Shown here in pieces: positions 9,603 through 19,314 of a stretch of DNA of 64,000 nt. Source of the stretch: Tilletia caries (Eukaryota > Basidiomycota > Exobasidiomycetes > Tilletiales > Tilletiaceae); contig JALUTQ010000030.1 of NCBI GenBank assembly GCA_032718865.1, positions 1,212,472 through 1,276,471 on the forward strand, in the 5' to 3' direction. Position numbers and translations under genes: made by a program. Positions within the stretch are counted from its first letter, which is position 1, and each line of letters begins with the position of its first letter. The notes under the pieces were generated by a model. It searched no databases. It was not told where the DNA came from and saw nothing but the letters and a program-made list of their open reading frames with translations.

Positions 9603-9632
9603 CGAGGTGGAGGGCAGAAGTCTTCGAATGAA
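9603..9632 (+). repeat. Left terminal inverted repeat of the Tc1/mariner element
   Basis: 30 bp, starts CGAGGTGGAGGGCAG; exact reverse complement of 10907-10936. Confidence 0.93.
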
Positions 9633-9764
9633 CACAACACCAAACACCATAATTCTCATACTCTCTCCGTTCACCACAATACCAACCTCACACTTTCCAG
9701 TCACAACCACACATATGACAATAGTAGAAGTTGAAGCAATGGAGATGTTTGAGAGTAAGAAAAA

Positions 9765-10819
9765 TTACTCGGAAAATTGACCGTGGCGCTGCCTGACGAC
9801 CTTGACACGTCGGGGCATATCGTCGATGTACTTGTTGAGATGAGCTACTTCGATCTTTGCCCACTCCTCTTTGGCCGCCTCCCAAAGCTCGTCGGGCTTG
9901 GTCTGGCTGAGGTTACGAGCACGAAGACGGGACTTGAGCAGGCGCCAAGCCTTTTTCGATCGGGTTGAGATCCGGAGAAAGTGGCGGGTGAGAATGGCGC
10001 TGAATACCCGCCTCCTTCCGAGCCTTGTTGGTAGCCTTCGAGTTATGAATGGAAGCGTTATCTTCCACGACCTTGTAGGGCGTGAACTCCTCGAGCTCAC
10101 ACTGCAGCACAAAGGGGCGTAAGGCCCCATTAATGACGTGCTCAATGTAGCGTTTCGAATCGACCTTGCGGTAGCCCGTTCCCGACAATCGTACCAGTGG
10201 AGACTTCTTCCCGTAGGCGATTGCTGCCCAGATCATAACCGTTTTGCGAGCCGTTCTGAAGCTCCTAGAAGTGTTCTGAGGAACCGCAGCGGCTCCTCGA
10301 AAGCGGCTGACGAAGGGCTTGCGCCTAAGGTTAGAAGTGTCCAAAGAACACTCGTCCGTGAAGATAATTCGGCGCCAGTCAGTAATCCGGTTCTTATTTG
10401 CCCAGATTTTTCGCTTTTTGACCGCAGCAACACTCAGTGCTGGACGTTCGCGGGCGATATAGCGCGCTATGCCATGCTTGTGAGCAATGCGCCTAACCTT
10501 CCACGGCTTGATGGGTAGGCCGTGTTGGGTCAGATTTTCGGCGACGCCTCGCCATGTCGCCCATCGCATCAACAGCACGGTGCGGACTACCCGACGACAG
10601 TCCCGTGCAGACAGCGTAGGAGGACGGCCGCTGCGCGGGAGTGTGTTATGTGACTTTGTCTTTTTCCCAGCGTGCCTTTGTGTAGGCAACGGTACTGGGG
10701 CTGCAGCCGATTTGTTTGGCAATGTACTCGTATGTATGGCCCATTTCAATCATATATTGAATACGGCCACGCCTGGAAGGCGTCAGAGGAGGTCTACGAG
10801 CAGCAGCAACACGCGGCAT
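9765..10819 (-). pseudogene. Tc1/mariner transposase, two frameshifts
   Basis: Cut-and-paste DDE transposase. About 350 residues if both frame changes are ignored, the usual length. The N-terminal part from ATG 10819 has a helix-turn-helix (RIQYMIEMGHTYEYIAKQIG, STVAY) for TIR binding. The central part has GRPPTLS, the first catalytic Asp in IIFTDECS, the second in VVEDNASIH and the catalytic Glu in SPDLNPIE. The C-terminal part has WRLLKSRL and YIDDMPRRV, typical of Tc1. Frame changes fall next to A5 tracts read on the minus strand (10661-10665 and 9952-9956). The stop is TAA at 9765. All catalytic residues remain, so these may be consensus errors. As written it is inactive. Confidence 0.88.
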
Positions 10820-10906
10820 TGTGTTTGTGTAGAGAAAATGTAGAGATGCTAAGTGTGTGAAGTTGGGAGAGGGTGTGGTGAGGTGGTGGTTTTGGTGAAT
10901 TTTAAT

Positions 10907-10936
10907 TTCATTCGAAGACTTCTGCCCTCCACCTCG
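10907..10936 (-). repeat. Right terminal inverted repeat of the Tc1/mariner element
   Basis: 30 bp, exact reverse complement of 9603-9632, followed by TA. Confidence 0.93.
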
Positions 10937-10938
10937 TA

Positions 10939-11874
10939 TGGAACGCCGTTCCCTTCACCTTTTTCATTTTCATTTCGGTTTCCATTTCCATCTTGACATC
11001 GACCTTGTCACCAGTGACACCACTCACCACCTCTCCCGTTCGTCTTCGTTCCCATCACCAAGGCACCAACACGGCAACACCACACCCACCCGCCGCCTTC
11101 TTAGTTCTCCGCTGACTCTTCTGCTGCGCAAGTACATTGTTGCACTGGCTGACAATGTCAGACAAAACGCCGCCTCGTGAGTCTCCTCATCCATCTTCAT
11201 CTTTCATTCATTCCAGAATCCAGAGTCCGGACTCCAGTCTCTCCCGTTGTTTCCAGAAATTGTTGAAATGGCTCCATTGATTGGGTTGCAAGAGCACCCA
11301 GAGTGATGGCCTCCGCAGGCAATATTGACGACGTGTCCATTGGGTAGATATACTATATAGATTCTGAGTGGTACAAGTCTGAATTGCACAAGGGAAGAAG
11401 TCCGTCAGCTGTTTGTATGTACGCGGCACAGGTTTACTGCCATACATCGCGTGAGACGTACTGATGAGCGTGTAACGGACGACGGCGGCGCCCCGCGCCG
11501 CTGCTGAGAGTGGTCTGGCAAAAAACGACGGTGCTGGCAGCGGCAGCGGCAGCAGCAGCAGTGATGGCAGCAGCGGCAGCGGGAGCAATGATGGCAGCAG
11601 CAGCGGTGGTGTGGTGGCAGCGGCAGCGGTGGTGATAGCAGCGGCAGCTGCAGTCTGCGAGAAGAAGATGGGAGGGGAGGGGAAAGAAGACGAGGAACGA
11701 GGAAGTATGTTAGCAGCTGCTGATCAGTGTCAGCATGCGGAAAGTCAGCCAATACCCACAGATGTGGGCGAGTGACTGGTGTGCCGTGTGCGTGGAAGGT
11801 ATCGTGGTGGTGAAGATCAAAATGGAAATGGAAACCGAAATGAAAATGAAAAAGGTGAAGGGAACGGCGTTCCA
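10939..11874. mobile_element. Non-autonomous DNA transposon, 936 bp, with 53-bp perfect TIRs
   Basis: Ends TGGAACGCCGTTCCC... are perfect inverted repeats over 53 bp (10939-10991, 11822-11874) and continue with one mismatch. TA flanks both sides (10937-10938, 11875-11876). The first 14 bp of each TIR are themselves nearly palindromic (GGAAC-GCC-GTTCC). There is no transposase. The inside has an ATG-led stub (about 11158) followed by a GTGAGT donor, and imperfect CAG/GGCAGC-rich tracts at about 11535-11650. TA duplication suggests mobilisation by a Tc1/mariner enzyme, but its TIR differs from that of the neighbouring element. Confidence 0.8.
11535..11655. repeat. Imperfect GCAGCG/CAG-rich low-complexity tract
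   Basis: Alternating CAG, CGG and GTG triplets inside the non-autonomous transposon. No gene is supported. Confidence 0.6.
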
Positions 11875-11922
11875 TATTAAACTCACTTCTTTTTGGTGTT
11901 GCTCTCCCGTCGCACACGCACA

Positions 11923-11956
11923 CTCAGTAAAAATTTAAATGGATCCCCTGTGTATC
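11923..11956 (+). repeat. Left outer inverted repeat
   Basis: Contains GGATCCCCTGTGTATC; pairs with 26247-26280. The 255 bp between here and the gypsy insertion have no gene and end in a CT-rich stretch continuing at 19241, as expected for a promoter/leader. Confidence 0.55.
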
Positions 11957-12215
11957 AAACCTGTACCGGTTTCGGACGCACGGACGATCCGTCGGCTGCG
12001 CCCAAGTCGGACAGTGGGGAGAGTCGACGGCGGTGCAATATCGGAGCCAGTTGACTCGATGGTGATTGCTGGCAACACGCATCGAGCAACGCTCCGCCTC
12101 ATTCTCATTTCGAGGCCCTGCAAATTTCCTTCCTTCGCAGCAGGAAGCTCGCAGGACTGGACCACCATCTTCTCCCCCTTTGCACTCTCACCGCTCGTCG
12201 CTTTCCTACTCACTC

Positions 12216-12534
12216 TATACTAGTTGTGTACTAGCAAATGAGGACAGTAGAGTATTGATTCGATGCCGAGAGCCAGGAAGTACAAGTGCAGGGAGCAGCG
12301 AGAAAGGGAAGAGGACGAGAGAGAGAAGGCACTCGGCCGAGAGAGGACAAAGGGAAAGGTAGCGACGTGAGGGGAGCGAGCGAGAAAGATAAGAGAGAAA
12401 GGGAGATAAGATAGTGAGTCCACGTGGAGTTGCCACGTGGAACCACTATCTCCGGAAGCGAGAGCAGTAGAGAAAGAGAAAGAAAGGAAGGCCTGACCCG
12501 TCTAGCACATAGCTAGTCAACCCCATCTAGCACA
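12216..12534 (-). repeat. 3' LTR of the gypsy element (319 bp)
   Basis: Begins TATACTAGTTGTGTACTAG and ends CATCTAGCACA on the plus strand. The ends are set by the exact 5-bp duplication and by the limit of identity with 18917-19235. The start is TA rather than the usual TG; a TG lies 9 bp inside (12225) but gives no matching duplication. CCACGTGG occurs twice (12420-12427, 12433-12440), a CACGTG box that bHLH factors bind. Confidence 0.9.
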
Positions 12535-12990
12535 TCGCCCCCCTCAAGAGCGGATCGACCCGGATCCGATCGAACCACCAAGCGCGATAACGCATCCGCG
12601 TTTGTGTGCTTGCGCCCAGGTTTGTGGATGAAGCGGAGGTTTTCCATGTGAGGCATCAAGATCGCCCTGCACTTGGAAATGGTCGGGCCATATGGAATGG
12701 GACCAGTTGACTGCAACATCCGCCCCAAAGGAGAATGATCCGTCACAACCGTGACCGGAACCCCTTCCAGCAGGTGAGCCAATCTGCCGAAAGCCCACGC
12801 CAAGCAGCAAAGCTCTAACTCCGCCGCCGCCATCTTCTTCTCTGTAGGACTCGTTAGGCGCGACAGGAAGGCGACGGGGCGCTCCACCATTGTCACCTTC
12901 CGCCCGTCCAGATCCACAACGCGAGGGGAAGAAGACGGGGTAGCAAAGACGTCGGAGGCGTCGACGGGAGCAGCTGCGAACTGCTGGGTT
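12513..12990 (-). pseudogene. Displaced RNase H segment of gypsy pol, downstream of integrase
   Basis: The frame has RPVAFLSRLTSPTEKK, AAAELELCCLAWAF, VTVVTDHSPLG and HTNADALSRL, the parts of a Ty3-type RNase H that follow its first strand, with the acidic residues E, D and D. It is preceded by VLQLPRNLRDFETQQF, which looks like the linker normally found between RNase H and integrase. In the RT ORF the RNase H begins (YVDASKEAFAAVLHQ) and then passes straight to the linker. So most of the RNase H lies 3' of integrase, next to the LTR. A rearranged element or an unusual lineage; not a functional contiguous enzyme. Confidence 0.7.
12535..12548 (-). other. Polypurine tract of the gypsy element
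   Basis: On the minus strand CTTGAGGGGGGCGA directly precedes the 3' LTR, where plus-strand DNA synthesis would be primed. Confidence 0.6.
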
Positions 12991-13076
12991 TCGAAGTCCC
13001 GAAGGTTACGGGGCAGCTGGAGTACGCGGCGAGGACGTCTGGCGGCACCGTGAGTGTCCCCACCTTCAAGCGCGGA

Positions 13077-16000
13077 CTACCCACCATCATCGTGCTGTGC
13101 TGACTCAACCGCTTCGTCCCCAGAACCATCCACGACTTCAGCATTGTCGGCGGTGTCAATCGCTACGTCAGCAGCGCGGGCACGGACGGATGCGAACGGA
13201 TCTCTGTCCGTCGGCAGAGGGTCCAGCTGCTCGACAGCGAATTCCGCCTGGATGCGAAGCGGGGAAGGCAGCGCCAGACGCACACGATGGGCAGAAAGCA
13301 CTTCGGCAACCGGGTACGGCCCCAACTTCTTCGACACCAGCTTGGAGGTCGACACGCCAGGCACCGGGCGGTCGCTCAGGCGCACCCACACAAGATCTCC
13401 GACGGCCAACACCGGTAGAGGACGACGCCGACGATCGTAGCGTTGCTTCTGGACTGCGCGCGCCGCCTCCATCGTCTCTCGCGCCTCCGCTAGTCGCTCC
13501 GACGCCGCTGCCAACCTCTCGTCAAACAACCCAACGCCCTCGTGCTCCGGCGCGTCAAACAAGGCGTGGACCACGTCGGGATGGGAGATGAATACCAGAT
13601 CAAAAGGGCGATGGCCTGTCGAGATGTTCGGCGAGGAGTTCAACGCCAACTCAACAGCCGGTACCACCTTCCGGTCCCACGACCGCGCGGACTCAAGGCA
13701 CAGCGTCCGCAACGTCACTTGCGCTGTCTGAATGAAGCGCTCCACAACGTTCGCTTGTTGATGATGGGGAGCGAAGGAGTCAGGACCGCTCCTAGCGAGG
13801 CAGCCAAGGCCTGCATGTCCCGACCAACCATCTTGGCCTCCGAATCGGACGTGATACGTCGAGGCCGCCAACCCATTCGAAAAACGCGATCGGAGATTAC
13901 CGCGGCCACGCCGGCAGCGGAGATGTCTTTGGAGCAGGGCTGCAGGAGAACCATACGTGAGAAGACGTCCAAGATGACGAGAACAGAGTCGATCCCATTC
14001 CGGCAAGTCGGCATCCCCAACAGAAGGTCGACGGCGATCTCCTCGAACGCAACCTGCGGGTCATCGTCCACCCGCAACGAGCCAACTCGCCTCGGCACCT
14101 TCACCGCTTGGCAAACCGAGCAATGCCGCACCCACCCGCGCACGGTAGTCGCCAGCCCGGGTCGCCAGAAGTGTCGCGAAATGGCCAGCCAGGTCTTGGT
14201 AAAACCGAAGTGGCCGGCCTCATCGTGCACGGACCGTAGCAGCTCCGGAACTCCTCCCTCCGGCAGAGCGACCCGCCCATCAGCACGACGGACCAGAAGA
14301 CCCTCCGACAACGACCACGGGGAGTCCCTCCCCGCCTCGGCGTCCGCCAAGATGGAGGAGAAGAGTCGGTCCTCTCGCAACCACGCCAACCATCGTTCCC
14401 GCGCTAGAGGCGTTGGTAACTGCAGCACCGACAGCGCACACAGCCGAGCGGACTCAACAGTCGGAGGTAGCACATCTGCACGCTCATCTTCGTGCCATTG
14501 GTGGAGCACCGCAGCAAACGCCTCTTTACTCGCGTCGACGTAGAGGAGGTACGGCCGACTAGGGTCCGGATGCGCGAGAACAGGTGGATTCGCGATGGCG
14601 GACTTCAAGGCGTCAAAGCTCTGCTGACGAGCCTCATTCCAGTCGATGTGGACGCGATCAGCGGAGACAGCCTTGCCGTGAGCGTCTGTCAACCGATACC
14701 GACCGTCAACATGCTCATACCGCCAGCCCCGCGTCAATTCTGTCAGCGGACCGGCCACGCGGGCGAAGTGCGGAATGAAAGGACGGTAATATCCGAACAG
14801 TCCGAGCACGTGGTACAAGTCACGGAGCGTGGTAGGCGGCTCCAGAGAGGTCACGGCGGAGGCCCGGTCCTTCCACACGGCAAGGCCAGCACCGGATACC
14901 TTCCGCCCGAGGAGAACCAGGGACGGGACAGCAAATGTGCATTTGGCGGGCCCAAACTTCAGGCCGAACTCGCGAGCACGACCCAACAGCCGATCGAGCG
15001 CCCACAAGTGTTCCTCCATGGAGCGAGACGCCACGACGATATCATCAATGTATATCACGGCGTGCCGCCAGCGAAGAGCGGCTAGGAGGCGATCCATGAG
15101 TCTCTGGAACACCGCCGGGGCGTTCCGAAGACCAAAGGGGACGGTCTTATACTGGAAGAGGCCTCGGTGACAAGCGAAGGCGGTCTTCCACCGATCCTCC
15201 GACCTTATGGGTAGCTGGTGGTAGCCTCGTAGGGCGTCGAGGGAGGAGAACACCGTTTTGCCCGTCAGAGTGTCAAAGACGGCATCGATGTGAGGCAGCG
15301 GGTATCGATCGGGGATCGTCGCGGTATTGAGCTGGCGATAATCGACGCAGAACCTCCACTTGTTCTGCTGCCGGACCATCAAGACAGGAAACGAGACGGG
15401 ACTTGCGCTGGGCTCCACCACGTCCCAATCCAGGAGCTGATCCAGGGCGGCATCGCAAGCACGAAGTTTCTCCGGACTCATGCGACGCGGCGCCTCCGGT
15501 CGCAGCATGGCGTCATCGCGGAGGTGAATCTCCATCTCATGATCGACGACCCGACCCGGACGACCGTCCAGAGCGAAGGCCTCCCGATGTTTGCGCAACA
15601 GCTCCACGATGCGGCAGTCCGGAACCCCGTCGGCGCCCACGCCGACACGTCAATGCTCATCCACCGTAACCGTAGCAGCATCCCTCGCCAGATGACCACC
15701 GAAACCGTGCTCGCCTTCAAATATATCGATGGGAGCGGCATCCGGTCCCTCGTCAGGCATTCCCGCAGCAGCCTGAGGGTACAAGGACGCGGAGGAGGAA
15801 GTCCGTGACGCGGCCAAGGTGAAGGTCTCGGCCGTGGTAGCGACGGTGTCGCCTAGATGAGCGGCCACCGCGTCTGCTACTAGAGTCCGCCGTTCGAGCC
15901 GGACGTCTTCATCACCGACATTTGTCAACAAGACATGTCCAGTCGCCTTGGTGATCATTCCCATCGGGCCTGCCAAGCGGATCGTCTCTTCCACATTGGT

Positions 16001-16939
16001 CATGAGGCGAGGATGAGCGGAATAATCCACATCCGAGGCCAGCGCACCAACGTCCACTGGTACCCACGAATGCGAGCGTGCGGGAACGACCACGTCGCGA
16101 GATAAGCACAGCGCAGCTTCTTTTGCGTATGGGCCGGACATCGCCTCCTGGACGGCGAAGCGATACGGGCCCGCGACAGCACGACCTCCCGAAGGGTCAA
16201 TGGAGAGCTGATGGCCGACAATGAAGTCAAGGCCGAGCAGAATACCGGGGCCGAGGGAGGGTAGGACGTGAAAGTCGTGGCGTGCCTCCAGTTGTACAGG
16301 CATCCCCTTTGCGTCGTGCGCATCGATGAAGAACGTGATCGTGGCATATCCCAGCGTCCGAGTATCGCCAATGCCATGAACGACAATGGGTTCCCCCTTC
16401 GCAGATCCGCCAAGCCGATCAAGAAGAGACGCATCAATCGAGCTCAACGATGCCCCGGTGTCCAACAGGGATGGCATGGAAGTGCTCTCAGAGTCATTCA
16501 CGCGGATGCAAGTTGTGAGGGGAATGTGACGGCGGTGGCCAAGGCCGGTACCCGTCGCGTCCAACGCTGGGAGAGCTTCCACGCGAGCTCCTCGTCTCAC
16601 GGGGCGAGCGAGGGGTTTATCATCAGCGCGGACCTCCCAAGTCCGAGCGTTGTGGAAGGATAGGCGGTCTGCGAAGTACAGCGCTGACGTAGGACCCGCG
16701 GTCCGAATCCTCTCCTTCACGGTAGCCCGACTGGCTTCCCAACCAGTCCGGATGCGGTCCAGAGTCATCGCCGTGCACACCATCGCAGGCGTGATCCCAA
16801 CCTTCGGACCGACACCCGCCAAGCACTCTTCCGTCACCCGGTTCTCCAATCCTTCTTCAGCAAGCATATCAGAGGAAAAAGAATCTCGGTTAGCGCTCTG
16901 TGCTCCATCTTCGACATGGAGAGCATGTACTCCCCTCAA
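13077..16939 (-). pseudogene. Gypsy pol: protease, reverse transcriptase, integrase (one stop, frameshift)
   Basis: Protease: LLDTGASLSSID at about 16460. Frame then runs to an in-frame TGA at 15650-15652 and on into RT. RT: FCVDYRQLN, LDALRGYHQL, and the catalytic YIDDIVVAS at about 15040. An RNase H start (YVDASKEAFAAV) follows at about 14530, cut short. Integrase: HHCC zinc finger (HDEAGHFGF ... HCSVCQ), then DDE core with ILDVFSRM, ITSDSEAKM and NVVERFIQ, then a GPY-like module (KKLGPYPVAEVL). A frame change lies at about 13770, between the second Asp and the Glu. No chromodomain seen. The TGA and frameshift make it inactive as written. Confidence 0.88.
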
Positions 16940-17327
16940 AGGGGGCCCGGAGGGTCTCAGGTCGAGCAGTGGTCCATCTGCTCGCCATCTCCGCTCACGG
17001 TCCCCGCGTCGTCACTGTACCCCGGAGAGAGGCCCCTTCCTGGACCACTGGGGGGCTCAGCCCTCTCTCTCCGGCTCTTGAATCCATCATGGTTGTACTG
17101 ATGGGGGCTGAGGTGAGTCGCTTGTTGTGCCGACTCACCAGAACAGTCTGGCTGACCATTCTGTTTGCTGCTGAGCAGCGGGTGGGCACCATCACCCCTT
17201 CCTCCTTCCACAGCCAGCTGAACGTCGACAGACGTGACGCGGTCAACGTCGTCGGGAGGTTCAGGAGGCACATGGGGAGGGGTCGGCTCGTCTGGGACGG
17301 CCTGTAGTTTAACGACTTCACGGTCGT
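16940..17327 (-). other. Gag-pol junction of the gypsy element
   Basis: No complete gene. A 104-codon Pro/Asp-rich minus frame (16957-17271) probably belongs to the start of pol, with another frame change before the protease ORF. Confidence 0.4.
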
Positions 17328-18764
17328 TCAGAAACCCGACGACTGGGCCTCCTCGACTTCCTCGTAGTCGGAAGTTTCGACAAGTGAGTAGACCTTGCCG
17401 ACGAGCGTGTCATGCTCGAAGTCGAAATGGGACTGACCACACTTTCCACAGGGCCGGTTCAGCCGAAGGACCCGACCGTTCTCCTTCCGGTACTGTCGAG
17501 GAAGATCACCCTTTGCCTCTACGACACGAGCGGGATCGTATCGGAACGCGCGCCGCTGATCCGTGGGAAAGGCTGCGGGCGAAGTCGAGGTCGGGTGAGT
17601 GTATGCACTCGACGTGTCGGTGGCGACCGTGCTGAAGCCTTCCTTCTGCACGTCCACCCTGTATACCCGCCGCCAGATAGGCTCCTGCTCTCCCAACTCG
17701 AGCTTCAGAGCTTTCACAGTCCGCCCAGTACCGCGAGAAAGACGGATGATCTGGTGGAACGATGGAAGGAGTCCATCGAGAACGTCGTTGACGATCATCT
17801 CCTCTGGTGTACCATCGGGGGTAGCTTGACGGAGCATTCGGATCTTCACCTGTGAGTAACCAAGAGCTGTCTCTTTGGTTGGGTCCCACTGACGTGCGTA
17901 GGCCTTCTTCCGCAACGTGATGTAGTCGACGGGGAAGTTGTCGCGCATCGCCTTGAAGTACGAGGGAAGGTCGCGCATCGCCTGCACCTCTGGATCCGTG
18001 AGTGCCACATGCCACTCGCGAGCGTCACCTTTCAGCGCTGACGGAATCGCAGCCCTTACTGCAGCCTGCCATGCTCGGCTTGGATTGGTCCGAGCGACGT
18101 CGCGGACGGTTCCGATCCAAAACTCAAGCTCGAGTGGGTCGCCGCGGAACTCGCCCAAACGCTCGGCCTTGCAGTAGAGGATCTTCTCGTTCGTTGCGGT
18201 ATCCTCGGAAGCGGACGGCAACTGGGAGCCCCCTCGCACCTCAAAACGAGCGTCGTCGGACACGAAGGGCCCGGTGCGGCTCTCGGATCGAGGCCAAGGC
18301 TGCGAAGTGAGGCCCAAACCGACGCGACCAGCGCTCGGAGCGATGGTTGACGGAACAGCCGAGGCGACGGCTGGGGCAGCTTGTTGGCCCAGATATGGCG
18401 TGGCAAAGGGAGGACGCGTGGCGGAGGGTGGCAAAGGGGTGGCCACGGTGGTCGAGGGTGGCATATATGCGTCCGTCGCACCAACAGGGAGGGCGGAGGC
18501 GGACTCCAAAACGGCCAACCGACGACCAATATCGGCCATGTTCCGATCGTGGTCCCCGAGGCGATCGAGCACATCACCCCGAAAGCGGGCCATGTCGGAC
18601 TTGACCTCACTCGTGGTGAGGGTAAGGGTGGCGGTCTGAGCCGCGATTTTGCTGTCAAGCAGACGAGAGATGTCGTCGATTGTCAGGGCGGGCTTGACGT
18701 CGCTCGCGGGTGCAGAGCCCGGAGCGGGAGTGGGGGTCGACTCGGGTTGGGAAGAAGAAGACAT
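17328..18764 (-). CDS. Gypsy Gag polyprotein
   Basis: 478 residues from ATG 18764 (MSSSSQPEST). The frame is open further up to 18917, but that ATG overlaps the LTR and primer-binding site, so the internal start is more likely. Ser/Pro/Ala-rich N-terminus with a short helical part (LAVLESAS), then a capsid-type region (LGEFRGDPLELEFWIGTV, ALTDPEVQAM, YSQVKIRMLRQ). The C-terminus has CGKCGQSHFDFEH, a knuckle-like C-X2-C-X3-H-X4-H in place of the usual CCHC. It packages the element RNA. Open throughout, unlike pol. Confidence 0.8.
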   Translation of the reverse strand: MSSSSQPESTPTPAPGSAPASDVKPALTIDDISRLLDSKIAAQTATLTLTTSEVKSDMARFRGDVLDRLGDHDRNMADIGRRLAVLESASALPVGATDAYMPPSTTVATPLPPSATRPPFATPYLGQQAAPAVASAVPSTIAPSAGRVGLGLTSQPWPRSESRTGPFVSDDARFEVRGGSQLPSASEDTATNEKILYCKAERLGEFRGDPLELEFWIGTVRDVARTNPSRAWQAAVRAAIPSALKGDAREWHVALTDPEVQAMRDLPSYFKAMRDNFPVDYITLRKKAYARQWDPTKETALGYSQVKIRMLRQATPDGTPEEMIVNDVLDGLLPSFHQIIRLSRGTGRTVKALKLELGEQEPIWRRVYRVDVQKEGFSTVATDTSSAYTHPTSTSPAAFPTDQRRAFRYDPARVVEAKGDLPRQYRKENGRVLRLNRPCGKCGQSHFDFEHDTLVGKVYSLVETSDYEEVEEAQSSGF

Positions 18765-18895
18765 GCCGCGTAGTAGGGCGTCAGGGTTGTCGGAATAAAA
18801 AGGGATGTCGGTGAGGTGGGAGATGGCAAGCTGCGAGCGTGTGGCTGGGCCGGCGGGGACGGTGGAACTCGAGCTGGAAGGCGTAGAGCTAGGAT

Positions 18896-18916
18896 GCGAA
18901 TCTCCTCTTATCACCA
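18896..18916 (-). other. Primer-binding-site-like sequence of the gypsy element
   Basis: Minus-strand TGGTGATAAGAGGAGATTCG begins at the base after the 5' LTR. TGG pairs with the CCA end of a tRNA. I cannot name the tRNA. Confidence 0.55.
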
Positions 18917-19235
18917 TATACTAGTTGTGTACTAGCAAATGAGGACAGTAGAGTATTGATTCGATGCCGAGAGCCAGGAAGTACAAGTGCAGGGAGCAGC
19001 GAGAAAGGGAAGAGGACGAGAGAGAGAAGGCACTCGGCCGAGAGAGGACAAAGGGAAAGGTAGCGACGTGAGGGGAGCGAGCGAGAAAGATAAGAGAGAA
19101 AGGGAGATAAGATAGTGAGTCCACGTGGAGTTGCCACGTGGAACCACTATCTCCGGAAGCGAGAGCAGTAGAGAAAGAGAAAGAAAGGAAGGCCTGACCC
19201 GTCTAGCACATAGCTAGTCAACCCCATCTAGCACA
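18917..19235 (-). repeat. 5' LTR of the gypsy element (319 bp)
   Basis: Matches 12216-12534 with no difference that I could see, followed by CACTC (19236-19240). Confidence 0.9.
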
Positions 19236-19314
19236 CACTCTCGAGTGTGTACGAACGTTCATTGCCTTCTCTTCAGTCTCGTTGCTTTCTTTTCTTTCCT
19301 TATCTTCTTTTCGA

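Larger units (their letters stand above)
9603..10936 (-). mobile_element. Tc1/mariner-type DNA transposon, 1334 bp
   Basis: Perfect 30-bp terminal inverted repeats start CGAGGTGGAGGG (9603-9632 and 10907-10936) and are flanked by TA on both sides (9601-9602, 10937-10938), the target duplication of this superfamily. It encodes one transposase on the minus strand, now in three frames. Perfect TIRs suggest a young insertion. The right TA is also the left TA of the next element. Confidence 0.92.
12216..19235 (-). mobile_element. Ty3/gypsy LTR retrotransposon, 7.0 kb
   Basis: Two 319-bp LTRs (12216-12534, 18917-19235), apparently identical, flanked by CACTC at 12211-12215 and 19236-19240. The coding order on the minus strand is Gag, protease, RT, part of RNase H, integrase, then the rest of RNase H. 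A primer-binding-site-like TGGTGATAAGAGGAG follows the 5' LTR, and a purine tract precedes the 3' LTR. It inserted in the leader of the YR retroelement. Identical LTRs mean a recent insertion, yet pol carries a stop and at least one frame change. Confidence 0.92.

Noticed and set aside
12226..12534. LTR starting at the internal TG (TGTGTACTAG)
   Set aside because: Identity between the two LTRs extends 9 bp further out, and only the TATACTAG start gives a matching CACTC duplication.
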